Assembly (NCBI RefSeq): GCF_001730365.1
Contig: NZ_MIKB01000012.1
Location: forward strand, 186,001 to 250,000
Reading direction: 5' to 3'
DNA from: Enterococcus quebecensis
Lineage (GTDB): Bacteria > Bacillota > Bacilli > Lactobacillales > Enterococcaceae
Length of the DNA stretch: 64,000 nt
Part shown: positions 38,413-46,248 of the stretch, one piece after another
How the letters are laid out: each line of letters begins with the position of its first letter
Position numbering within the stretch: the stretch's first letter is position 1
Program-made: the position numbers and the translations under genes
Notes under the pieces: generated by a model
Seen by the model: the letters and a program-made list of their open reading frames with translations, nothing else
The model's database searches: none
What the model was told of the DNA's origin: nothing

Positions 38413-39606
38413 ATGAGTCAAGTTAAAAAAATGAATGAAGATCAAATAGAAGAAATGTTCCAGTTGGCCGCCTATGCATTCAATTCAGAAAAAACAGAAA
38501 AACGCAAAGAACGTTTTAAAAAAATAGTTAAACGGTCTATGAATTACGGCTGTTTTTCGGAAAATCACTTAACCAGTCAAGTAATCGCAATACCATTCAC
38601 AGTAGCATTTCATGGAATTAGTTATCAAATGGCTGGTATTGGTTGTGTCTCTTCCTATCCCGAATATCGTGGACAAGGGGGGATTTCAGCTATTATGAAA
38701 CAACTATTAAAAGAATTAGCTGAAAATCAAGTTGAACTAGCATACTTAGCCCCATTTTCTTACCCTTTTTATAGAAAATATGGTTTTGAACAGATATTTG
38801 AACAAATCAATTACACAGTCAAAGCGGCTGATTGGCCCAGCATGAAATCGGTTCCTGGTAAGATGAGACGTGTGGCTTTTGAAGAAGCAAACAGTATTTG
38901 TCAAAACATATATGGCGCTTTAACAAAAAATCAACGTGGTGCAGTGATACGAGAGTCTTGGTGGTTAGAATATACTTTTGGTATGGATCAGGAAAATCAA
39001 TTTGCTTTGTATGAAGATGAAGAAGGATCAGCAAAAGGGTACTTGATCTATCAATCTAGTGCAGAACGCTTTGTCATTAAAGATTGGGGATACTTAACTG
39101 AACAAGCATTTCAATCAATTGTCCGTTTTGTGGGTTCCCATAATGGATCATCGCAAGAATTTTATTTAGAAACAGGATTTGATGGTCATAACTTGAGTTA
39201 TTTGATGCAGGCTCCTTTAGTGGACATGAAAATTACTCCTTTTATGATGGGAAGAATTATTGATTTACAGAGTTTCTTGAATAAATATCCTTTCAAAACA
39301 GGAGATAACGAAAGATATTATCTTAAGGTAGAAGATACTTATGGTTCGTGGAACGAGGGATTCTGGGAATTATTGATTAACGAAGAAGGAAAAAGTACTG
39401 TAAGAAAACTAGAGGAGCAACCCGACCTGATAAGTGACGAAGCATTACTTGTAAGCTCGATTCAATCGTTGACTCAAGTTTTTATGGGCTATCGAACAAT
39501 CAGTGAATTAAGATTTTTTGGAAAAATTTCTGGAAAAGAAAAACTGATCAGTTCACTAGATAAACGTTTAGTAAAAGGAATACCAGTTTTAGAAGATTAC
39601 TTTTAA
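38413..39606 (+). CDS. Eis-like GNAT family N-acetyltransferase
   Basis: 397 aa. The N-terminal GNAT domain carries the acetyl-CoA loop in VSSYPEYRGQGGISAIMKQLL (about residues 80-100), followed by AYLAPFSYPFYRKYGFEQ; a second GNAT-like domain and a C-terminal SCP2-like domain complete the Eis architecture. Mycobacterial Eis acetylates aminoglycosides and proteins; Firmicute members are mostly uncharacterised. ACAAGGAGGG lies upstream. The gene is isolated, with repeats before and a terminator after. Confidence 0.85.
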   Translation: MSQVKKMNEDQIEEMFQLAAYAFNSEKTEKRKERFKKIVKRSMNYGCFSENHLTSQVIAIPFTVAFHGISYQMAGIGCVSSYPEYRGQGGISAIMKQLLKELAENQVELAYLAPFSYPFYRKYGFEQIFEQINYTVKAADWPSMKSVPGKMRRVAFEEANSICQNIYGALTKNQRGAVIRESWWLEYTFGMDQENQFALYEDEEGSAKGYLIYQSSAERFVIKDWGYLTEQAFQSIVRFVGSHNGSSQEFYLETGFDGHNLSYLMQAPLVDMKITPFMMGRIIDLQSFLNKYPFKTGDNERYYLKVEDTYGSWNEGFWELLINEEGKSTVRKLEEQPDLISDEALLVSSIQSLTQVFMGYRTISELRFFGKISGKEKLISSLDKRLVKGIPVLEDYF

Positions 39607-39608
39607 AA

Positions 39609-39654
39609 AATAGGCTAAGTGAGTTGATCTTTCAATATACTCACTTAGCCTATT
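39609..39654. terminator. Convergent terminator
   Basis: A perfect 15-bp stem, AATAGGCTAAGTGAG with CTCACTTAGCCTATT. In the minus direction it ends in a T6 tract, so it clearly serves the 48-aa gene and may also stop the acetyltransferase transcript. Confidence 0.85.
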
Positions 39655-39659
39655 CATAG

Positions 39660-39806
39660 TTATACGTTCTCTTGGTCATTTTCAATCGTTTCTCCAAATG
39701 GTTTTTCATGGTATTCTTCTAAAGCTTTTTTAAAAATTTCTTCTTTTTCTTGTTTATAACTATCCTGACGTTCCGCAAATGTTTTTTCTTTAGATTTATC
39801 AAGCAT
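39660..39806 (-). CDS. Small charged hypothetical protein
   Basis: 48 aa: MLDKSKEKTFAERQDSYKQ at the N-terminus, then mostly Lys and Glu, ending NDQENV. It is probably helical and soluble. The start is set by GGGAGGTG 5 bases upstream; an ATG 45 bases earlier precedes that site. No family is recognised. It lies divergently from another tiny gene, the 40-aa membrane protein. Confidence 0.6.
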   Translation of the reverse strand: MLDKSKEKTFAERQDSYKQEKEEIFKKALEEYHEKPFGETIENDQENV

Positions 39807-39972
39807 AGATACACCTCCCTTATTTTTAGCGGTATTGTTCAAGCTTAACATCCTTTGAAAGCATTTACGAATTTTTTGTTCATAAGCGGATGATTAGTAA
39901 AAATAGCTGGAAATTCTTATAATTTAGAATATAGAAAGAAGTAAAAGTTAACTATGGAAAGGTGGAAAATGT

Positions 39973-40095
39973 ATGAGTAAGACAGAAGAAGAAAAAGTTG
40001 CAAGAAATGGTAAAATTGGTAAAACTTTAGCCTTGGTGATTGGCGGACTTTACTTAGTTAAGATGTTGAAAGGGAAAAAGGATGTTAAAAAGTAA
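39973..40095 (+). CDS. Tiny single-segment membrane protein (40 aa)
   Basis: MSKTEEEKVARNGKIGKTLA then a hydrophobic stretch LALVIGGLYLVKML and a basic tail KGKKDVKK. One membrane segment with a positively charged C-terminus. AAAGGTGG lies 8 bases upstream and a terminator follows, so it looks like a complete transcription unit. No family is recognised. Confidence 0.6.
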   Translation: MSKTEEEKVARNGKIGKTLALVIGGLYLVKMLKGKKDVKK

Positions 40096-40113
40096 AAAAA
40101 TATGAAGAATGTT

Positions 40114-40151
40114 ATAGAAGTGTTCAGTTATATTGAGCACTTCTATTTTTT
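40114..40151 (+). terminator. Terminator of the 40-aa gene
   Basis: ATAGAAGTG pairs with CACTTCTAT and is followed by TTTTTTC. It begins 19 bases after the stop codon. Confidence 0.85.
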
Positions 40152-40287
40152 CTGGATTAATAAGAAATGGTCGGCAGAACAATCTTATTGAAAATAAGGT
40201 AAACCTTATACTCCAACTGACGGAAAATAGTATAGAGACCTCCGACAGTTGATGAATGAAAATAAATAAAATGATAGGAGATAAAGC

Positions 40288-40568
40288 ATGGTAGATAGTT
40301 CAAATGAGCTCTTAAAAAAGCTGAGAAAAGAGAATCAAAAAATCAATATTTGAGCCTTAGGAATTGTAGCAATACAACAAACTCATAATAAGCAACAAAA
40401 AGTTAAAACAGAAGGAAAAGCTACTGTTTCTCAAACAACTACAGGACTGTAATAGGCAATAAAAGGGCAGTTTGGAAAGAAAATCACTGAGACTTTTGAG
40501 AAACAAAAACAAACGCTGAATACCGATTAAAGGGTTTCAATGATGATATCTTGAAAGCCACTCTGTAA
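40288..40568 (+). pseudogene. Decayed gene with in-frame stops and a frameshift
   Basis: ATG 40288 has a good site (TAGGAGATAAAGC) and reads MVDSSNELLKKLRKENQKINI before TGA at 40351. The same frame continues ALGIVAIQQTHNKQQKVKTE up to TAA-TAG at 40450, then AIKGQFGKKITETFEKQKQT to 40528. A one-base shift resumes as RLKGFNDDILKATL ending at 40566-40568. The composition is protein-like throughout. The family is not recognised. A hairpin with arms at 40213-40223 and 40240-40250 lies upstream. The remaining 40569-40690 shows nothing. Confidence 0.5.
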
Positions 40569-40695
40569 ATCACAGTAGTAAGTACAAGATAGAGCAACAA
40601 ATTGGATTAGATCTTGTTATTCATCATTTTAGTGTAGTTTAAAAAATATAAATACATACTTGAATTACTACTAAATAGGCATTGGGAACGGTAAA

Positions 40696-40724
40696 TTGAC
40701 AGATCCAAACTCTCAAAGTAAAAT
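40696..40724 (+). promoter_or_regulatory. Promoter of tRNA-Arg
   Basis: A perfect -35 TTGACA (40696-40701), 17-base spacer and TAAAAT -10 (40719-40724). Transcription should begin near 40731, about 48 bases before the tRNA. Confidence 0.8.
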
Positions 40725-40778
40725 AGGCTACAGGAACTTTAACAGGAATGTAGTAGTATTAATAACTAAATGAAGAAT

Positions 40779-40852
40779 GTTCTCGTAGCTCAGTAGGATA
40801 GAGCAATCGCCTCCTAAGCGATAGGCCGCTGGTTCGATTCCAGTCGGGAACG
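40779..40852 (+). tRNA. tRNA-Arg (anticodon CCT)
   Basis: 74 bases folding as a cloverleaf: acceptor arms GTTCTCG and CGGGAAC, D arm GCTCAGTAGGATAGAGC, anticodon stem ATCGC/GCGAT around CTCCTAA (anticodon CCT, reading AGG) and T loop GGTTCGATTCC. The discriminator is G; CCA is not encoded. It stands alone with its own promoter and terminator. Confidence 0.95.
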
Positions 40853-40853
40853 T

Positions 40854-40900
40854 AAAAAACACCCTTTAAACGTTGGTTTAACAGGTGTTTTTATTTTTTT
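40854..40900. terminator. Terminator after tRNA-Arg
   Basis: AAAAAACACC pairs with GGTGTTTTT, with an inner TTAAAC-GTTG-GTTTAA stem, then a long T-rich tract. It may also serve the convergent glycosylase gene. Confidence 0.88.
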
Positions 40901-40942
40901 GTGCCTGGAAATTTGGCAAGAATAAGTTCATAGTTAAACAAA

Positions 40943-41584
40943 TCAAACCTTCTTCAATATGGAAGCTAAGTAAGCCCAATCCTTTTGAATATCTACTTCA
41001 AGTTTTCTATTGTAAAAAACAGCTGCAGGATGATAGATTGGAAATAATTTATATACTCTAGTAGATTCGATCAATTTATTTTCTTTTTGAGAATATTCCA
41101 AAATCGGTAACTCCAGCAATTTTCCGTGACAATCTGAAATCGTATAGTTGTTTCCCAACAATCGTTTTAAACCAGTATTTCCCATAGGAACAAGAATTTT
41201 AGGGTGAACCGTTTGAATCTCAAAATCAAGTAACGGCGCATAAGCCAACACTTCTGCTTTTGTTGGCGGTCGATTAGGGTATTTTGTTTCTACGATACCT
41301 GTTCGCTTATTCAGTTGTCTTTTTATACTGAAAGGTCTGCTTCTAACAGTACTGGTAATATAAATATCTTGTCGTTTTAAATCAGCATCTGCTAGCCAAC
41401 CATCAAGTTTTTTTCCAGATTTACCACTAAATGGGATACTTGTTTTTATTTCTGTTTCTCCTGGAGCTTCTCCTACTAGCATTAACGTTGCATTTTTAGG
41501 GCCTTGTCCAGAGAGAAAGCCTTCTAAATTATGTTCAGACATTTTTTTTGTAACGGTTTCAACAAGCTTTTTTGGATACTCCAA
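40943..41584 (-). CDS. Uracil-DNA glycosylase superfamily protein (family 4/5-like)
   Basis: 213 aa. Motif A is LVGEAPGETEIKTSIPFSGKSGKKLD and motif B LFPIYHPAAVFYN, both diagnostic of the UDG fold as in family 4 enzymes that remove uracil from DNA. Family 4 enzymes use four cysteines for a 4Fe-4S cluster; here only one Cys is present (ISDCHGK), so the cluster is absent. The central insert (RSRPFSIKRQLNKRTGIVETKYPNRPPTKAE) is typical of lactobacillales homologues. Activity is likely but not proven. It is followed on its 5' side by the terminator of the M29 aminopeptidase gene. Confidence 0.85.
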   Translation of the reverse strand: MEYPKKLVETVTKKMSEHNLEGFLSGQGPKNATLMLVGEAPGETEIKTSIPFSGKSGKKLDGWLADADLKRQDIYITSTVRSRPFSIKRQLNKRTGIVETKYPNRPPTKAEVLAYAPLLDFEIQTVHPKILVPMGNTGLKRLLGNNYTISDCHGKLLELPILEYSQKENKLIESTRVYKLFPIYHPAAVFYNRKLEVDIQKDWAYLASILKKV

Positions 41585-41603
41585 TCAGAACCTCCCCTTT
41601 CTA

Positions 41604-41640
41604 ATCTAAAAAACGCACTGATCTACTTAATCAGTGCGTT
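41604..41640 (-). terminator. Terminator of the M29 aminopeptidase gene
   Basis: On the minus strand, AACGCACTGAT pairs with ATCAGTGCGTT and ends in T6. It lies 12 bases past the aminopeptidase stop codon. Confidence 0.9.
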
Positions 41641-41651
41641 CGTCTGTGGAA

Positions 41652-42890
41652 TTAAGCCCAATCGCCATTACGGAAAATTGGGACACGTGTGCCATCTTCT
41701 TTGATTCCGTCAATGTTCATTTTGTTTGATCCAATCATAAAATCAACATGGGTATGGCTCCTATTTAAACCTGCGTCTACTAATTCATCTTCACTCATTT
41801 CAGTTCCACCCTGTAAGTTGAAAGCATAGGCTGAGCCGAAAGCTAAATGGTTTGAGGCATTTTCATCAAATAAGGTATTGTAAAAAATGATTCCAGATTG
41901 AGAAATAGGGGATGGATCAGGCACTAAAGCAACTTCACCTAAATGACGTGCACCTTCGTCTGTGTCTAGTAATCTTCCTAATACTTCCTCACCTTGTTCT
42001 GCTGAAAAATCAACAACTTTTCCATCTTTAAAGGTAAATTTCATACCAGAAATTGTTGTACCGGCATAACTTAATGGTTTTGTACTTGAAACGACTCCAT
42101 CGACATGGCGTCTGTCTGGTGCTGTGAATACTTCTTCTGTTGGCATGTTGGCCATGAATTTTTCTCCACGTGTGTTGTCACTTCCAGCACCTTCCCATAA
42201 ATGATTTTTGGGTAAGCCAATCACTAAATCTGTGCCAGGTGCTGTATAATGTAAAGCTTTAAATTGTTCTTTATTTAATTCGTCTGCTTTAGTTGCTAGT
42301 TTGTTATCATGTGCTTTCCAAGCAGCAACAGGGTCTGCTTCATAAACTCGGGTTGTTTTAAAAATTTCATTCCAGAGTGCATTTACTTGCTGCTCATTAT
42401 CTTTCAAATCGGGAAAAACTTTTGCTGCCCATTCTTTACCAGCAGCAGCAACAACAGTCCAACTAACTTTATTGGATTGTGTTGCTTTCCGTAAGTTAAC
42501 TAAAGCTTTTCCAGAAGCAGATTGGAAAGTTGCTACACGATCTGCGTCTACACCTGCTAAAGCGTCAGGATTGGACGAAACAACACTGATACGGCTTGCG
42601 CCTTTATTAACCCAGTCATTTGTTTGATCTATTTTATATTGAGGAACATTTTCTAAATATGTTTTATCTGCGTGTGATAAAAATTCACGTTGAATGATAT
42701 CATCATTCCATTGGACAATAACTTCACCTGCTCCTAATTTATACGCTTCTTCTGTTATTAATCGAGCCAAAGGGGCTTGATCCACACTGATTTGTAAAAC
42801 AATACTGTGTCCTTTTTGAACATTGACACCTGTTTCGACAATTAGTCGTGCGTATTTTTTTAATGTTTCATCAAAATTTGGTATTATCAT
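41652..42890 (-). CDS. Aminopeptidase of the M29 family (AmpS/PepS)
   Basis: 412 aa cytoplasmic metallo-aminopeptidase that removes N-terminal residues from peptides. Family hallmarks are IQISVDQAPLARLITEEAYKLGA near the N-terminus, TDLVIGLPKNHLWEGAG, the metal-site NMPTEEVFTAPDRRHVDG, and the C-terminal RSHTHVDFMIGSNKMNIDG. The start is at 42890, where CCAGGAGG lies 8 bases upstream; the frame is open for a further 26 residues that have no ribosome site. It is a monocistronic unit with its own terminator. Confidence 0.93.
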   Translation of the reverse strand: MIIPNFDETLKKYARLIVETGVNVQKGHSIVLQISVDQAPLARLITEEAYKLGAGEVIVQWNDDIIQREFLSHADKTYLENVPQYKIDQTNDWVNKGASRISVVSSNPDALAGVDADRVATFQSASGKALVNLRKATQSNKVSWTVVAAAGKEWAAKVFPDLKDNEQQVNALWNEIFKTTRVYEADPVAAWKAHDNKLATKADELNKEQFKALHYTAPGTDLVIGLPKNHLWEGAGSDNTRGEKFMANMPTEEVFTAPDRRHVDGVVSSTKPLSYAGTTISGMKFTFKDGKVVDFSAEQGEEVLGRLLDTDEGARHLGEVALVPDPSPISQSGIIFYNTLFDENASNHLAFGSAYAFNLQGGTEMSEDELVDAGLNRSHTHVDFMIGSNKMNIDGIKEDGTRVPIFRNGDWA

Positions 42891-43060
42891 AGAATAACCT
42901 CCTGGATTTTTGTTTACATAATTGCCAATATCATAACACGTAAAGTTTGTGAACTCAAACAATCTCACGGTATTTTGTGATTATTTAATTATAGAAAAAA
43001 CGTCTCTAAAGTCCCGTCTAATCAAAGAAATAAAATAATATAAATTGAAGGACTAGTATT

Positions 43061-43088
43061 TTGCAGAATAAACAAATCATGTTACAAT
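43061..43088 (+). promoter_or_regulatory. Promoter of the TetR-family gene
   Basis: TTGCAG (43061-43066), 16-base spacer, TACAAT (43083-43088). The gene starts 57 bases downstream. Confidence 0.5.
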
Positions 43089-43145
43089 AACTTTAGTATA
43101 GATAAGAAAGCGTTGTAAAGTATAGGTAGAGGGGATTGAAAGATT

Positions 43146-43718
43146 ATGGCAAGAAAAAAAACAATTACTAAAGATCAGATTTTAAATGCTGCATACGAAG
43201 TAGTGGCCACCGAAGGCTTTTCGAAATTCACCGCACGAAACATTGCAACCAAAATGAAATGCTCAACACAACCTATTTATTTAGAATTTAAAAATATGGA
43301 CGACTTAAAAGAAGAACTCTTTGAAAGGATCCACTTATATTTGGCAAAAGAAGTATTTCCCGTTTCTCATACAGATAATACAATTGTAGATCTAGCGTTA
43401 AATTACATTCACTTTGCAAAAAATGAAAGTAAATTATATCGCGCTCTCTATTTGGAAGAGTATGGCGGCGGCAAAAGAATGCAGGAATTTTCGTATAACT
43501 ATTTTTCTAACGCAGTTAAGCAAGATCCGGTTTATTCCAAATTAAATGATACCGAAATCAATTCTCTTCACATGGGAACATGGATTGTTGCAACTGGAAT
43601 AGCAGCATTGATGACTTCTGGCATCATTCATCCAAGTGATGAACAAATTGAACGTTTGATGAAAGAAGCAATCGACCAGATTTTAGAGCGTAACGAACCG
43701 ATTGATATTGATGGTTAA
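43146..43718 (+). CDS. TetR/AcrR-family transcriptional regulator
   Basis: 190 aa. The N-terminal helix-turn-helix (ITKDQILNAAYEVVATEGFSKFTARNIATKMKCSTQPIYLEFKNMDDLKEELF) is typical TetR; the C-terminal ligand domain is divergent (LYLEEYGGGKRMQEFSYNYF). AGGGGATTGAAAGATT lies upstream. It is flanked by a divergent aminopeptidase gene and a convergent flavodoxin gene; the target is unknown. Confidence 0.88.
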   Translation: MARKKTITKDQILNAAYEVVATEGFSKFTARNIATKMKCSTQPIYLEFKNMDDLKEELFERIHLYLAKEVFPVSHTDNTIVDLALNYIHFAKNESKLYRALYLEEYGGGKRMQEFSYNYFSNAVKQDPVYSKLNDTEINSLHMGTWIVATGIAALMTSGIIHPSDEQIERLMKEAIDQILERNEPIDIDG

Positions 43719-43720
43719 GT

Positions 43721-43767
43721 ACATAAAAACACTCACCTTTCTCAAGAATGGGTGAGTGTTTTTATGT
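43721..43767. terminator. Convergent terminator between tetR-like and flavodoxin genes
   Basis: A perfect 17-bp stem (ACATAAAAACACTCACC with its complement at 43751-43767) containing T-runs in both directions. Confidence 0.92.
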
Positions 43768-43773
43768 AACTAT

Positions 43774-44217
43774 CTACTTTACAGCTTCTGCTAATTTTTT
43801 AGCAAATGCTTCGAGATTTTGGATATCTTCTTCTTCAGCGGCTAAGTCAACTTTTACGCTATCTGCACCTTTTGAAGCTCCAATTTTAGTAAACGCAGCA
43901 TCAAAGTCATCTACCGATTTACAAAAATCATCATAGAAAGTATCACCAGAGCCACATACACCGTATGTTTTTCCAGATAAATCAATTTCTTGTAATTCTT
44001 CATAAAAATCAACGATTTCATCAGGTAATTCACCATCACCATAAGTGTATGTAGCGATAACACAGATATCTGCATCTTCAAAATCTTCAGGATCAACTTG
44101 TGTGCACTCGTTGATTTCAACTTCAATATCTAAATTTTCTAAAGCTTCAGCAACGATATCTGCGATCTCTTCTGTATTTCCAGTCATGCTTGCATAAACG
44201 ATTTTAGCTAAGGTCAT
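43774..44217 (-). CDS. Flavodoxin
   Basis: 147 aa FMN-binding electron carrier. The phosphate loop is SMTGNTEEIA (residues 10-19), the FMN isoalloxazine loops are in ATYTYGDGELPDE and GSGDTFYDDFCK. The protein is very acidic, as usual for flavodoxins. GAGGACG lies upstream. It is monocistronic. Confidence 0.95.
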   Translation of the reverse strand: MTLAKIVYASMTGNTEEIADIVAEALENLDIEVEINECTQVDPEDFEDADICVIATYTYGDGELPDEIVDFYEELQEIDLSGKTYGVCGSGDTFYDDFCKSVDDFDAAFTKIGASKGADSVKVDLAAEEEDIQNLEAFAKKLAEAVK

Positions 44218-44411
44218 TAGACGTCCTCCTTTAAATAATACAACCTTGATTATATCAGAAGAACGAAGGTTGTGTAAATTACAAAAGTCGGCTTAAATAG
44301 CATAAATCAGGCAATAATTAACTAAAAAAGAATTTAACAACTACTTTTCAGTGAAATTTTCATAAATTATGATAAAATACTCTTAGTATAAAGATTAGGA
44401 GACGATAATAA

Positions 44412-45176
44412 ATGATTACACTAAAATCACCAAGAGAAATTGAAATGATGGATGAGTCTGGAGACTTGTTGGCAGATGTCCATCGTCATTTACGTACATT
44501 TATTAAACCAGGAATAACTAGCTGGGATATTGAAGTGTTTGTTAGAGATTTTATTGAAAGCCATGGAGGCATTGCTGCACAAATTGGTTTTGAGGATTAT
44601 AAATATGCAACTTGTTGTAGTATTAATGATGAGATTTGTCATGGTTTCCCTAGAAAAAAACCATTAAAAGATGGTGATTTAATCAAGGTAGATATGTGTA
44701 TTGATCTAAAAGGAGCTGTATCAGATTCTTGTTGGGCTTACGTGGTAGGTAAATCAACTCCTGAGTTAGACCATTTAATGGAAGTAACAAGAAAGGCATT
44801 ATATTTAGGGATAGAACAAGCTAAAGTGGGCAATCGTATTGGAGATATTGGTCATGCAATTCAAACCTATGTTGAAAGTGAAAATCTATCAGTTGTTCGA
44901 GACTTTGTAGGACACGGCATTGGTCCAACGATTCATGAAAGTCCTGTGATTCCTCATTATGGTGAAGCAGGTAAAGGACTTCGCTTGAAAGAAGGGATGG
45001 TCATCACGATCGAACCCATGGTTAATACGGGAACTTGGCGCATGAAAATGGATCCAAATGGTTGGACAGCGTATACTTTAGATGGAGGTATCAGTTGTCA
45101 ATTTGAACACACATTAGCTATTACCAAAGAAGGACCAAAAATTTTGACCTCTCAAGGGGAAGAATTGACCTATTAA
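44412..45176 (+). CDS. map: Type I methionine aminopeptidase
   Basis: 254 aa dinuclear metalloprotease that removes initiator methionine. Metal ligands D94 and D105 (KVDMCIDLKGAVSD) have the 11-residue spacing of E. coli D97/D108; the third and fourth lie in GHGIGPTIHESP and TIEPMVN, and the last in QFEHT. TTAGGAG lies upstream. TGATAAAAT at 44370-44378 may be an extended -10. The yihY-type gene follows 24 bases later. It is upstream of epa, as I recall in E. faecalis. Confidence 0.95.
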   Translation: MITLKSPREIEMMDESGDLLADVHRHLRTFIKPGITSWDIEVFVRDFIESHGGIAAQIGFEDYKYATCCSINDEICHGFPRKKPLKDGDLIKVDMCIDLKGAVSDSCWAYVVGKSTPELDHLMEVTRKALYLGIEQAKVGNRIGDIGHAIQTYVESENLSVVRDFVGHGIGPTIHESPVIPHYGEAGKGLRLKEGMVITIEPMVNTGTWRMKMDPNGWTAYTLDGGISCQFEHTLAITKEGPKILTSQGEELTY

Positions 45177-45200
45177 TCAACTGAACTAGAGGAGAATTTT

Positions 45201-46115
45201 ATGAAACTGGCGGACAAAGTAAAAAATAATGAAAACCTAATGCGTTTCATTGAAACAACACAACGACGTATGGTTGATTCTGAAATAGGGAATACATCTG
45301 TGGTTGTGGCCTATTATTTACTTTTGTCTTTGTTTCCTCTCTTGATTGCGGTGGGAAATCTCCTGCCGTATTTACATATTGATCCAAACGAAGTGTTGCC
45401 TTACATTGCTTCAGCAATTCCAGAGGCAATATTTAATGATTTGAAACCAGCCATTCAGTCACTGCTGACGCAACGTTCCGGCAGTTTGCTTTCCATCTCT
45501 GCATTAGCCGCTTTATGGAGTGCTAGTCAGAGTATTAATGCTCTTCAAACAGCAATGAATAAGGCTTTTGGTGTTGAACCGCGTAAAAATTTTGTGATTG
45601 TTCGATTGATGTCGCTATTTGTGATTGTCTTATTTTTGACAGCAATTGTCGGTGTTGTTGGTGTTTTAGGTTTAGGAAAAACGATTTTAGATACACTGCA
45701 ACCGATTTTGCATTTTTCAACGGATTTTATTGAGACTTTTCAGGCATTGAAGTGGCCAATTACGTCACTTGTTTTACTTGTTATCATGTGTTTGATTTAT
45801 CGGGTTGTTCCAAATGCAAAGCTAACATTCCGTTCAATTATACCAGGTGCTGTTTTTGCAACGATTGGCTGGATGTTATTGTCACAGGTTTTTGGGGTTT
45901 ATATTAAATATTTCAGTTCTAAGGTTGCTGGTTATCAGATTATAGGTAGCTTTATCATCTTGATGTTATGGTTGAATTTTGCAGCAACGATTATTATTTT
46001 AGGTGGTATTGTGAATGCAGTCGTTAAAGAATATCTATCAAATGAAAAGATTCAACATCGTTATGGTTTTATTAATCGGTTAGTAGATACAATAAAAGAA
46101 AAATTAAAGAAATAG
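45201..46115 (+). CDS. YihY/BrkB family membrane protein
   Basis: 304 aa with six membrane segments and the family core (NTSVVVAYYLLLSLFPLLIAVGNLLPYL ... LSISALAALWSASQSINALQTAMNKAFG ... ASLWLNFAA-like LMLWLNFAATIIILGGIVNAV). It was once annotated as RNase BN, which is incorrect for this family; the true role is unknown. AGAGGAG lies upstream. It is cotranscribed with map and lies just before the epa locus. Confidence 0.9.
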   Translation: MKLADKVKNNENLMRFIETTQRRMVDSEIGNTSVVVAYYLLLSLFPLLIAVGNLLPYLHIDPNEVLPYIASAIPEAIFNDLKPAIQSLLTQRSGSLLSISALAALWSASQSINALQTAMNKAFGVEPRKNFVIVRLMSLFVIVLFLTAIVGVVGVLGLGKTILDTLQPILHFSTDFIETFQALKWPITSLVLLVIMCLIYRVVPNAKLTFRSIIPGAVFATIGWMLLSQVFGVYIKYFSSKVAGYQIIGSFIILMLWLNFAATIIILGGIVNAVVKEYLSNEKIQHRYGFINRLVDTIKEKLKK

Positions 46116-46188
46116 ACCGAATGCTCTGATTTTGAATGAAAGAGTCTAAGTTTTGGGTTTTCTATTCAGTGAAAACACCTGTTCCAAC

Positions 46189-46216
46189 TTGTAAATGTGG
46201 AATGATTCGGTATAAT
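46189..46216 (+). promoter_or_regulatory. Promoter of the epa locus (epaA)
   Basis: TTGTAA (46189-46194), 16-base spacer, perfect TATAAT (46211-46216). The TSS would be near 46223, just ahead of the epaA ribosome site. Confidence 0.75.
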
Positions 46217-46248
46217 ATACGATGTACATTAAGAAAGTAGGTTCATTC

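Noticed and set aside
40779-40852. attB site of an integrated element at tRNA-Arg
   Set aside because: No integrase and no second copy of the tRNA 3' end are present in the window.
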